Below, piece by piece: positions 1 through 10,800 of a stretch of DNA of 33,330 nt (positions within the stretch are counted from its first letter, which is position 1; the number at the start of each line of letters is the position of its first letter). A program made the translations under genes and the position numbers. This DNA is from a virus. Where the stretch lies: the IMG/VR virus record IMGVR_UViG_3300021069_000006, positions 1-33,330 of that record; one strand, 5' to 3'. The notes beneath the pieces were generated by a model. That model did not search any database. It was not told the origin of the DNA and saw only the letters and a program-made list of their open reading frames with translations.

Positions 1-2062
1 TATCAAAATCATCTATTAATAATCTATGAAAACCATTAAATACTCCTACATTATTAATAATTTTTGTATATCCAGAATCATTATATACTGAATAATGGTA
101 TTTACTACTATCATAAAACACAACAGACTCATCTTCCCCATTCATGTGAAGGAGTAAAAGAATATTATCTCCCAATAAACGAGAATCCAAACTTAATTCC
201 ATATCAAAATAAATATTAGGAAGCATTAAAGGATCAAAAGGATTAAAATTCTTAGACCATAAAGCTACATCATTAACTTTAAATACATCCATTGCTCCAT
301 AATAATTGTTGATAGTGACTTGCATCATATAATTTTCAGATCGGTTTTCAATGAATTTAAAAGGAATATTAAATTCTTCCTCTAAAACAATACCATTGAA
401 ATAACATTTTATCGTGTCTTTCATTCTCACAAATGCGATATGACTAAAGGAACCATTTGCTGCAACCAATGCTGAATAAGGAAGTATCCCACTATAAAAA
501 TCTGTTGTTCTACCGCTCTTTATTCCATAACTTACACCATCTGGCCCACCATTACCTCCAGAAAACGCCCAACCTGTATGTGTTATGGGATCAAAAACAT
601 CCCCTTTGTGTTGAAGAATAAGTCTATATTGAGGAATATTATCTGTAATTTCATAATGAGAAGTTTCATCAAGAACTTCTGGAAATGTAAAAGCGATGTT
701 GTCCACACTTATAATTTTTTGATACCATGTTTTTGTTACAGGATTATATTCATAACCTCCCCAAGCATCTCTGTTACACATAGTAACTGTCAAAACTGTT
801 TCAGTATTACTTTCAATTAATTTTGGCCCAGGATTAATAAAAATAGAATCTCCACTTATATTATTTTCTCCTGAATCAACTGTTTCTGATCCTGTTCCAG
901 AAATGATAGTAACATATTTTCCTACTAATTCATCAATTTCCCAGGATTGAGTTTCATCAATTAATTCAATTCTTGAATTGAACTCTGATTCTTTTGACAC
1001 AACACCTGACAAAATTACTGTTTCAATATCATCCCTTGTTCCAAGATAAGCTGAAATTATATATTCCATCCTGGCATGGGCATTCATAATATCATCTTTA
1101 GGATCATAAGTTATTACTGCTGTATCAACATTATATAATCCAATCAAACTATTATTATACGATCCATCATAATTATACTTATTACTCTCTCTGAGTATGA
1201 AAAAATAATTACTACTTAAATACCCATTGTAATAAGGATTACCATCTTCCAAATAAGGTTGTACTCCACATCCTGTAAGTAATGGAGCTTTCCACCAAAA
1301 ATCAATCGTAAAATCATCTACACCTAATTTACATCCTGGTAAATATTGTGTTTTAAAAATATTAACAGAAGGATCAAATGCGTCTGACATGTTATTGATA
1401 AAAGATGATCTACCCTCTGCTTTTTCACTTGAACTTATCCATCCTAAACACCACTTTTCCGCAACACTTCCTATTGATCTATCCATAGCATAACTCAAAT
1501 TATATCCTGCAATTTGACATACAGTATGATCATAAATACTATCATCTTTGATAAAATCAACAAGTGATGCGTATGAGTCAGCCATTCGACCTGTATTAGT
1601 TGTAAACCAAGGACTTATTGAAGAATCCACATCAGGCAAATCTGTGTAATATCTCCAATTACTGTCATTAGGAAACATATAAAATTCAGGACGTAATGAT
1701 GTGTGATTGTCATTAAAAAGGAGTAATAATTTGGTATGATTACTCAATGGTTCTGGCGGAGCCATGACTTTATAAAAAGTCACATTAATTGTATGATTCT
1801 TTTTTACTCCAACAAAGGTGACATATCCTTCAAGTCCAGGAATGCCTCCAAGTTCCTTTATAAAACTAACTGAAATGGTGTGATTCTTTTTGATGTCTCT
1901 AAAAACAACATTGCCAATAGTATTATCTTGTGGAGGCCATATTAAAGCAGGAACAGTTTTCCTTGATAATGCTAAATGTGTTCCAGCATTAGGAGTTCCT
2001 GTTTTCAATAAAGGAAGAATTAAGGAAACAGTATTATAATTTATTGCAATTTTATTGGACAT
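1..2062 (-). CDS. Tail-tip/receptor-binding protein with LamG-like domain (partial, runs off left edge)
   Basis: An ATG at 2062 opens a frame with no stop down to base 1, so at least 687 residues are present and the C-terminus is missing. An AAAGGTG Shine-Dalgarno site precedes the start, which follows the stop of the upstream repeat protein by 9 bases. Residues about 55-95 contain two stubs ending KKNHTISVSF and KKNHTINVTF, which match the ends of the InlB-like repeats in the upstream gene. From about residue 250 onward the sequence resembles a concanavalin/LamG fold: FTIDFWW, then near residues 530-545 SHIAFVRMKDTIKCYFNG. A second LamG start (LLLHMNGEDESVVFYDSS) lies near residue 630. Such domains bind carbohydrate or protein in phage tail-tip and fibre proteins. 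Position after the tape measure fits an adsorption role. The exact role is inferred. Confidence 0.75.
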   Translation of the reverse strand, partial: MSNKIAINYNTVSLILPLLKTGTPNAGTHLALSRKTVPALIWPPQDNTIGNVVFRDIKKNHTISVSFIKELGGIPGLEGYVTFVGVKKNHTINVTFYKVMAPPEPLSNHTKLLLLFNDNHTSLRPEFYMFPNDSNWRYYTDLPDVDSSISPWFTTNTGRMADSYASLVDFIKDDSIYDHTVCQIAGYNLSYAMDRSIGSVAEKWCLGWISSSEKAEGRSSFINNMSDAFDPSVNIFKTQYLPGCKLGVDDFTIDFWWKAPLLTGCGVQPYLEDGNPYYNGYLSSNYFFILRESNKYNYDGSYNNSLIGLYNVDTAVITYDPKDDIMNAHARMEYIISAYLGTRDDIETVILSGVVSKESEFNSRIELIDETQSWEIDELVGKYVTIISGTGSETVDSGENNISGDSIFINPGPKLIESNTETVLTVTMCNRDAWGGYEYNPVTKTWYQKIISVDNIAFTFPEVLDETSHYEITDNIPQYRLILQHKGDVFDPITHTGWAFSGGNGGPDGVSYGIKSGRTTDFYSGILPYSALVAANGSFSHIAFVRMKDTIKCYFNGIVLEEEFNIPFKFIENRSENYMMQVTINNYYGAMDVFKVNDVALWSKNFNPFDPLMLPNIYFDMELSLDSRLLGDNILLLLHMNGEDESVVFYDSSKYHYSVYNDSGYTKIINNVGVFNGFHRLLIDDFD

Positions 2063-2071
2063 CACACACCT

Positions 2072-3448
2072 TTAGTCATTTATGAACAAAGTTCCTGATG
2101 CAGGTAAATCATAATTAACTCCATCAATAATTATATCCTGAATAATATAATCTTCATCGGGAGTTATTATATATCCTTGACTTACTCCATAATTAACCGT
2201 AGTTGTTCCTAAAGGAGTTATAGTTCCATGTAATCCTGATGTAGAGATGATTTGATAAGTAATCAAACCAAATACTGCTGCAATTGTGTGGGAAATCTGA
2301 ATATTTGTGAATGTATAGGATAAAACTTTTCCAACTGAAACACCATCAACTAATACATCATTAAGTTGATAGGATTCATTTACAGTCAAAGTAAATGTCT
2401 TATTTGCTCCTTTTACAGCAGCAATACTTCCTGAAGGAGTTATTGTACCACCTGTACTTGCGGAGGCTGTGATCAAATAAGAATCAAAAAGTTTAAATGC
2501 AACTGAAATTGAATGTGCAGTTTGAATATTTGAGAAAGTATAGGAAACTGGACTGCCTATGGAAACACCATCCACAGTCACAACATCAATTTCATATCCT
2601 GCATAAGATTGAAATGTAAAAGTTTTGGATTGTCCAAGAGTTACTGAAATACTTCCTGAAGGTGATATTGTTCCACCTGTTCCTGCTGAAGCTGTAATTA
2701 CCTGTGCAGTATTCGTAAATGAAGCAGTAATGGTGTGATTTGCAGTTATATTTCCAAAAGTATAAGAAGATCCTGTACCAACGGAAATACCATCTACAAG
2801 TACGTTTTGAATAGTATATCCTGTATTTGGAGCCATTGCAAATGTCTTGCTTGTTCCAAAAGTTGCTGCAACACTTCCTGAAGGAGATATTGTTCCACCT
2901 GTAGATGCTGAGGCTGTGATAGCATAAATAGGAAGTATAAAAAATGAAGCAGTAATGGTGTGATTCGCAGTTATGGTTCTAAAAGCATAGAGGCCACCAG
3001 GATATTGTATATTGTATTGTAAAGTAACTGAAACACCATCTACAAGCACATTTTGAACACCATATCCTGTATTTACCTGAATCGGAAACACCTTATCTGA
3101 TCCCGCATGAACTGAAATACTTCCTGAAGGAGTTATTATTCCACCTGTAGAAGCTGAAGCTGTGATGGTTAAATATTCAAGACAAAAATTTATGTGTAAA
3201 GATGGATTTAGTGCATTATCATTACGATAATAATATCTTCCTAAAAAAGAACCGTATCCAACTTGATTATTACCATAATCTATACCATCCTTACTCATAG
3301 AACAAAATATATATCCTGCATCGGCTTTATAGTAAACCCATTTTGATGTACCAATAGGTATATTGATTGATGAAATTGGTGTGGTATATTGAGCGTCAGC
3401 ATAAAGTGCGCCACCAGAACTATAAGATACTGATACTATATCTCCCAT
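2072..3448 (-). CDS. Tail-associated protein with tandem InlB-like B-repeats
   Basis: This 458-residue protein is built almost wholly of tandem beta-rich repeats of about 70-75 residues. The pattern is ITASASTGG(T)ISPSGS, then an aromatic-rich strand, then VLVDGVSVG, then YTF.NI...HTI.ASF. Five clear copies start near residues 95, 175, 250, 325 and 397, and residues 1-90 look like a diverged sixth. The fifth copy is cut short at DLPASGTLFIND. This pattern matches the divergent InlB B-repeat (Flg_new) family found in bacterial and phage surface proteins. A role as a tail-tip or fibre spacer or adhesin is inferred from this and from its place downstream of the tape measure. The Shine-Dalgarno site is weak (AGGA). 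DNA copies of the repeats are also very similar, which would favour recombination. Confidence 0.75.
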   Translation of the reverse strand: MGDIVSVSYSSGGALYADAQYTTPISSINIPIGTSKWVYYKADAGYIFCSMSKDGIDYGNNQVGYGSFLGRYYYRNDNALNPSLHINFCLEYLTITASASTGGIITPSGSISVHAGSDKVFPIQVNTGYGVQNVLVDGVSVTLQYNIQYPGGLYAFRTITANHTITASFFILPIYAITASASTGGTISPSGSVAATFGTSKTFAMAPNTGYTIQNVLVDGISVGTGSSYTFGNITANHTITASFTNTAQVITASAGTGGTISPSGSISVTLGQSKTFTFQSYAGYEIDVVTVDGVSIGSPVSYTFSNIQTAHSISVAFKLFDSYLITASASTGGTITPSGSIAAVKGANKTFTLTVNESYQLNDVLVDGVSVGKVLSYTFTNIQISHTIAAVFGLITYQIISTSGLHGTITPLGTTTVNYGVSQGYIITPDEDYIIQDIIIDGVNYDLPASGTLFIND

Positions 3449-3453
3449 AATAT

Positions 3454-3885
3454 TTATCCTAAATTAACAGCGATAGATACGAATTTTAAAGACATACCAT
3501 TAACCGTAGCATAATTCACACCAAAATCACTACATCCTACTACAACTTTATTAGGATGAGAATCATCATAAATAATGGCTGCTCCTGTATCGGCAATATC
3601 TCCACCGGATGCAAGCCATTCAGCATTTTGCCAAGTCATTATAGCTTTATCAGTGGTATTATTTTGAACAAGTTCGCCTGAAAGAAGGACTTGACCACCA
3701 GCCAAATATCCATTACCAACTGCAATTTCACCAGAACTTACAATTGACCAATATCCATGAATATCAGGATCAAAAGCAAATGAAGTGTTTACCAAAGCAA
3801 TCTTGAATGAATCAGTGTCCATGTCAATTTCTTTGTTCATTAAAGCACGTTTAAAATTATTACTGAGAGTATTTGCAATCGCCAT
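3454..3885 (-). CDS. Small virion (tail) protein of unknown role
   Basis: The product has 143 residues, with no signal peptide or membrane segment. It begins MAIANTLSNNFKRALMNKEI, followed by TDSFKIALVNTSFAFDPD and, near the middle, GNGYLAGGQVLLSG. I recall this layout (LSN.FK..L, then FK.AL..S.F..D, then GY.aGG..L) from small uncharacterised proteins beside tail genes in prophages, but I cannot name a characterised homologue. An AAAGGAG site lies 8 bases before the ATG. It sits between two other putative tail-tip genes with 5-12 base gaps, so it is surely part of the same transcript. A structural or minor tail role is an inference from position. Confidence 0.6.
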   Translation of the reverse strand: MAIANTLSNNFKRALMNKEIDMDTDSFKIALVNTSFAFDPDIHGYWSIVSSGEIAVGNGYLAGGQVLLSGELVQNNTTDKAIMTWQNAEWLASGGDIADTGAAIIYDDSHPNKVVVGCSDFGVNYATVNGMSLKFVSIAVNLG

Positions 3886-3897
3886 GATATTTCTCCT

Positions 3898-4863
3898 TTA
3901 AGCTGATTCACCAATTAAATTAACTGTCATTAAATTATTTGCTTGACTTACTGCTCCTGCTGGAACAGATTCTTTTACCCAAATTGATTTTGCTGCATGA
4001 ACTGTATTAAAAGTAATTACGTCTCCTGAAACCCAGGAACCTGCCCAACCTGCTTTATTCAAATTGAAATAATATCCAGTTGTGTTTACAGGAACAAAAT
4101 TTGAAGTAATAACTCCTGTTCCAATTGCTCCTGTAACTGCTCCTGTAACACCAAATGTGGTTGAATTTGTGAAAGTTAAAGTCCAACTTTCCGTTATCGT
4201 TCCTATATTATAAAGAGTTACAGGATAATTTGTTTCATCATAAGTTCCTGCACTGCTGATTTCAGACCAATTAGACAAAACTGGAGCAATATCACTCAAA
4301 GGAAGAATTGCACTTACTCTGGAAACATTTTGTAAAAAGGTTAATCCTGTTTCACCAGAAATAATACAAGTTGCGATGCTGCCATTCCATGTAGGAGTTC
4401 CAATAATTTCAACTTCTGATTGCTGTACGCCACTCGCCACGATTACAGAACAGCCAGAGGGTAATCCAGTGGGTTGTTTAAAGAGTACGTCAAAACTGCT
4501 CTCTGTAGGGCCAAAATTGGCATTCAAATAACCTGATCCATACCAATCTATGATGTCATCTGCTGAGGATTGATTATCTATGTCAGTTCCAGCAGCAATT
4601 TGGAAATAATCTTCACCAGATGAAACATTTGCAATATAAATTTTGGGATTTAATAATGCAAGATCATTTGGATTTTCATTCTTGATAAAGCATTTTCGAT
4701 ATAAATCAATTCCTGATTCACGTTCTGAAGACTGAATATTTCTGAACAAGTTATTCAGGGAACCATCAGTGATAAGGTTTGTACTTATCCTTCCTCCATT
4801 AGTCAAGGAGTCATTGACATAAATCGGTTTATAAAACTTGATCTGTTCACTTGTTATTGCCAT
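3898..4863 (-). CDS. Putative tail structural protein, unknown family
   Basis: The 321-residue product starts MAITSEQIKFYKPIYVND and continues with NGGRISTNLITDG and LFRNIQSSERESG. It then becomes Thr/Ser/Gly-rich and is predicted mostly beta from residue 80 onward. The first 70 residues resemble proteins next to tail genes of Mu-like prophages, from memory only. There is no enzyme motif. It lies 9 bases downstream of the tape measure stop, with an AAGGAG site before its ATG. In long-tailed phages this position is used by distal tail or baseplate-hub proteins, so a tail-tip component is likely. The specific function is unknown. Confidence 0.55.
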   Translation of the reverse strand: MAITSEQIKFYKPIYVNDSLTNGGRISTNLITDGSLNNLFRNIQSSERESGIDLYRKCFIKNENPNDLALLNPKIYIANVSSGEDYFQIAAGTDIDNQSSADDIIDWYGSGYLNANFGPTESSFDVLFKQPTGLPSGCSVIVASGVQQSEVEIIGTPTWNGSIATCIISGETGLTFLQNVSRVSAILPLSDIAPVLSNWSEISSAGTYDETNYPVTLYNIGTITESWTLTFTNSTTFGVTGAVTGAIGTGVITSNFVPVNTTGYYFNLNKAGWAGSWVSGDVITFNTVHAAKSIWVKESVPAGAVSQANNLMTVNLIGESA

Positions 4864-4872
4864 AATAACTCC

Positions 4873-7800
4873 TTATGCCGTCATAAGCCGCATTCTTCTC
4901 ATTGAGGAAGTTAAATCGTTAAGGACATTGGACTCTCCATATACTCTATGAATCCTGTCACCTACATTTAAATTAATTGTATGTAATTGTCCAGAGAATA
5001 ATGATTCAGTAGTGTTTTTTGTTTCCTGAACATTCAAACTCTTACCTGCTGAGGAATTTAAATTATTCCATTGTCTCAGTGCATTTACACCTATTTGTTT
5101 TACTGCTTCTTTTCTCAGAACAAACTCTCCTGGCTCAAGTTTGGCGTTTACAATATCTCCGCCACCATATCCAGGAAGTTGTCCTGAGAATGTTCCACCA
5201 GTTTTAAGTTTTTGTATAAATCCTCCAACTCTTGAGGATATATAACCACCTGTTCTTGCTCCTGCTGATTCTGATGATCCTGAATCAGCAGGTCTTCCTA
5301 CTTCAACATATTGAACTGTCACTGTCACAGTTCGTTCAATGGAATTTATTGATGCAATTATGTTACCAATAGTGGTAGCAAAGTCTGCAATGGTTTCTCC
5401 TATTTTGCCCCAAAATCCTACTGTAGCTGAAGGAGGTTTTGCTACACCAATATTTGCAAGTTCGCCATTTATTGTTTGTATAGTTTCTGATATAGGAGTG
5501 ATAGATTTTGCTTCTTTCCCAAAAATATTTCCAGTAAAACTCACAGTTACTTCCGGCTTTGCTTTTGTAAATTTTGTTTGAAATTCAACTAATAATTTAT
5601 CTATGGTTTCTCTAATTCTGGTATCATCAATCTCTAATCCTTTTCCATTTTTAATTTCATCAACTTTTTTAACAATTTTTTCAAGTTCATTCACAACTCC
5701 GGTTACTGCATCAATAACAGGTTTTGTTTTTATTTGAAGTTCTAAATCTTTAAGTCCTGTTAATCTTTTTTCCAATTCATTAATGGATAACTGTAAATCA
5801 TCAAATTTCTTTTTATTTGATTCAATAGATTCTTTATTTTTTGCAATTTCATCATCAATTATTTTCTTGAATAATTCGCCACCTTTGTTAAAAAGATCAT
5901 TCTTTAAATCCATCATTTCTTTTGTTGATTTATATGTGGAACCATCAGCCCTCTTTGACTCAGCAGGTAAAGCCTGGATTGCTGCTAAAAATTTACTAAA
6001 ATCCTCTTTGATTAATGTGTCTCTTGCTTGGTAATATAAGTTATCAACATTTAAAAGATCATCATCCAATTTCTTTTGGCTGGTCATTATTGATTGATTA
6101 TTTTTTCGTATAGCTTCTGCGATAGTATCAGACATTGCTATCTTACTTTTTTCTAACTCAGCAATCCTAACCATTGACTCATTATTTTCTTTTTCATAGG
6201 CAGCCAATTGCGCTTTCTGTGCAGTCATTAAATCTGTATATGCTTTCTCTCTATTTGCATAGGATTCAAGTAATTTCTTTTCTGTTTCTGCAAAAGTTGC
6301 TTGTTCTTCCTTACTGGAATTTTGTACCAATTCTCTTATTTGTTCGTATGTTCCTGAAACAATTTCATATTTTTTTCCTTCAAATATTGTCCAACTTGCA
6401 TTTTGTGCCATTAATTCTTCATCAGTTTTTGAAGTAAGTATTTTAAATGTTATAATTTGTTCATCAATATTCTTTTTTATGTCTGTAATCCTGGTTGTGT
6501 ATTCAGCCCTTGCTGCTTCCGTTTGTGTTGTTAATTCGACTTTTAAGGCATCAGTTATCTTTGTGAGAGCGTCTTTGTTATTAATCACATCTTGAGTAAT
6601 AAGAACATAAGTACCATCATAAAATTTAGCTGTGGAGAGTTTTCTTTCATCAAGTGCTGCACATAAATCTGCTGTTTCTTTAACAAGGGCTACTCCACCA
6701 AAAGTAACATCCTCAAGAACAGTATTATTCTTCCTTGTTGAAAAGTTTAGTAAAGCTGTCTGTTTTTCTTCAAAACTTTTATTGGCATTGGCAACATCTG
6801 CATCATAAGTTTTTTTGATTGCTTCTACTTGAGTTTCATATAATGCTTGGGCTACTTGTAGATAATTTTTTACTGTGGTTACGCTATTATTTCCTTGTTC
6901 TGTTAAATTTGCAAATAATTCAACTTGATTACTTTGTTGAAAATCAAAAGTTCCTTTAGCTAAATCCTTTAAATTCTGATTATAAGTGGTTTCAATGCCA
7001 AGTTTTAAATTTGTCAATCTCATTGTTTCATTGAAATCTCTTTCATTTATTTCCAATTCATCAAGGAAATGTTTTTCTGCCATTTGCAAAGCCGAGTCTT
7101 GATATACTGAAGTTGCAGCACTTTTCTTCGCAAGCATGTCAATAGCATTTAATTTTTCAGCATCAATTAGAGCCATCTCAGCATCAAATGCAGCTTTGGA
7201 TTTTGTTGTTTTATCTGTATATTTTTGATTTAATAATTCCTGCTCCTGCTGAGTAATTGTTTTTAAATAAGCAAGTTGTTGATCATATATTTTATTACTT
7301 TCTGTTAATAATATTTTTCCTTGAGCAAGTTGTTGATTTATTGCATCAGTTCTCGATTTTGTTACTGCATCAATTAATTCTTTTTCCTGTTCAGCCATAC
7401 CTGTTATATCTTTGCCTGAATCAACCATTTCCTTTACATATAAACGATACGCTGCAAGTCTTTCCTCAGCTACTCTTACAGCCACACTCGCTTCTGTCTG
7501 TAGTAATTTTATTTTTTCATCATTGAAATTTGTTAATAAGGATAATTCTGTAGCGGCATTTGTTTTATATGTTGTTAAAAGGTCAGCCAAATTTACCATT
7601 AATTTATCAGTATATTCCTGATTCTTTTGCAATTTAATGTTTATTACGTCTTGTTCATATTCCTTATTTAGAGTGAGTAACTTTTTCTCTTCTTCTGATC
7701 GAGCTAAATTGATTTCTTTTATTTTTGCGGAAATACCTTCCTCAGTTGATATAGACCATAAAATTTTCCATTTAGCAAAACTTGATAATGCTTCTCGTTC

Positions 7801-10800
7801 TTTTGTTAATTCCGAATCTAAATAAGCTAATTTATCATTGATTGCTTTTTTCTCTCGTTCAAAAATTTGATCTTCCGTTTCTTTATTTAACTCATTTTTC
7901 TTGGTTTCAGCATCAGCTAATTCTTTGGCATACGAGGATAATAAGTCTATTTTTTTAAGATTGTAATCCAAATGAATTTTATAAATTTCACCTTCATTTT
8001 GGGAATTACTTCTGACTTTGGAATAATGGGATTCTTTATAAATTGCAATGGCTTGTAATTCTTCGGCAGTCATTTTATCAATTGCGATTTTGTGTGCTGC
8101 AACTCTTTGATTTATTGATACAGTTTCATTATAGCTGAGTTGTTGTCCTTTTAAGTCATTCATTTCAACAAATTTATTTGTGAGTTCCGTTATTTCTGCA
8201 TAATAGGATTTAATGCCATCTTTTGAATCATTATATATTGTTCGAGACATTTCTCCTTTTTTCTTTTCCGCTTCCAAAGCCTTTAGAGAAGCAGCTTCTT
8301 GATTTGCAATGGATTGTGTAATATCTCTTCCTGCATTAATATACGCTTCAGCTAATTTCTGCGCTCCTTCAATTATTGGAGGTAAGTTTGCCATCCAACG
8401 CACAAAATGTAATCCTGATGTTGTTGTCCAATCCAAAACAGCCGATCCCATTCCTGTAAATATACTCCAAGTCCAGGATAACATATCCTTTGTTACTTGT
8501 TTAAAATGCGCCCAATCATAATGGAAAACTAAAGTATCTGTTAATGCTCCCACACTTGCTATAGTTTCAGTGACAAATCTATCAACTTCCTTTGTCACTA
8601 AAGGAAGACCTTGCGCCCAATTGGTTAAATATTTAAAAGGATTTATTGTTGTAAGAAAAGCATCAAATGAACTAAATTCTTTTTCAATATCACCGACTGT
8701 GTTTGTTACTTCATCTGCGGCATGGGCTGTGCCTGTAAGAAAAATACCCATATAATTTAATCCACTGGTAGTTGCCCACTCCCAAAAAGACATAGCGGAA
8801 CCAGTGACTTGTGTAACTACTTCTCCTGATTTTTGAATTGTTTCTTCTTGAGCAGTTCCTAATTCATTCAGATTTTGTTTAATATCAGATGTTGATTTAC
8901 TTGAGGATGTTGAAACTTCATTTAAATTTTGTTTTAATATAGATGTTGATTCAGTTGAGGATTCAGAAATACTTTTATAATGATTATTTATTTCAATCGT
9001 CATTTGACGATAAGTTTCTTTTGTTATTTCTCCATTTTTTAAATCTTCTTTTGCTTTTTTTAAGGAAGCTGCATTCTGTTCCTCTGTCGATTTTCCAATA
9101 GCTTCTCCAGCTTTAATATAAGCATCAGCCATTGACACAATTGCATCTCGAACATCATTTGTATTTTTAATTGAATCTTCATTAAATTTTCGTGTTGCTT
9201 CAAGTCGTTTCTCAATTTTATCATAAGAATCATTAATTGCTTTATAAATATCCTCATAAACTTCTTGTGTTAATTTTCCATTTTTCATTTCCTCATTTAA
9301 TTTTTCTAATGATGTTGCTCTTTGTTCTTCTGTTGATTTATTAATATCCTGACCTGCTTTAACAAATGCTTCTGCTATTCGTTCAATAGATTCTTGCATT
9401 TTTTTAGTTGTATTATCTGTTGTTTCAAATAACTTTGCTAAAGCATTTATTATAATAGCAATAGGATGTAAAATTGTAGCAATTGCTTCTCCAATTTGTT
9501 TAAAAGCAGTTACTACAAACCAAACAATGCCACTTAATATGGTTTTTAATGCTTGTAAAGTATCAGTTACGGCATTTGATTGTGTTGTTAAATCAACCAA
9601 AGCCCCAATACTTTCTCTAATAGCTTCCGCCAATTTTACTTGACGTAATTTTTCCATTTCATTAACTAATTCAGAGTAAGAAAGATATAAAATATCAACA
9701 ACTCCTGCATTTTTAGCGAGTTCCTTTGCTAATTCAGGATATTCTGATATTAATCTTTTTACCATAATTTCATGTTCTTTTGATCCTTCTGTTGTTGCTT
9801 CAAGTTTACCTTTAAATAAAGTTAAAACATCTGATGCTTGATTTGCAGCATTAGCTAATTCATAATGCTTTTCAATTGCTTTAACTAAATGACTATCCCA
9901 AGCCTTTAATGCCGCAACAATCACCAAAACTACTGTAGCAAATGCCACATAAGCATTATCATTTAGTAAAATAACTATTGCACCTAATTTTGTAAGAAAT
10001 GCGTCCAATGTACCTAATAATATAGCAAAACCTGCCTTAACACCATTTAGTAAAATAGGGGACAAAGCCAAAAATGTGTTCATTGAAAATAATACACCTA
10101 CAACAGAAGTTAAAACGGAAAATAAAGTTCCAAAAACACCAAAATCTAAATTGAGAAATGCTTGAAACGCATCAACCACCCAAATTAACGCATTTGTTAT
10201 TTTCTTTAAAACTCCTGTTAATCCTTCTTCACCAAGTGATGCCAATAAAACACTAACTTTTGCTTTTAAATTATCCCACATTGCAGATAAGCCAAGTAAC
10301 TGCTCAGAAGACATTTCAGCAGCTACACCTGTTTTCTCAAATGAGGACATCGCCTCATTCCATTCACCTGAAGTATATGCCTGTATTAATATTGTGGCTA
10401 CCTGTGCGCCACGAATTCCAAATAATTCAAAAGCCTTTGCTGCATCAACAGTTTTTGTATCAGTATCATACAAAGCCATTGATAAATTTCTCAATGCTCC
10501 TTCATATCCAACAGTTAAAGGACTAATCTTATTAAGAGCAATACCACTTGATTCATAAGCATCACGAAGTTTTTCACTTGGAGCAATCATTTTATCAAGA
10601 ACTTGTCTTAATCCTGTTCCAATGGTACTTGCTTTCATTCCTCGATCAGCGAGTATCATCAAAGAAGCAGATGTTTGTTCTAAAGACAATCCTGATTGTG
10701 CGGCAATAACTCCTACATAATTTAAGGATGTTCTTAATTTGTCAACAGAAAGTTTTGAATCATTAATAGCGATAGCAAGAATATCAGAAACTCTTCCTGC

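Noticed and set aside
1-3448. Diversity-generating retroelement target in the tail-tip genes
   Set aside because: Repeats are present, but no reverse transcriptase or template repeat is in the window.
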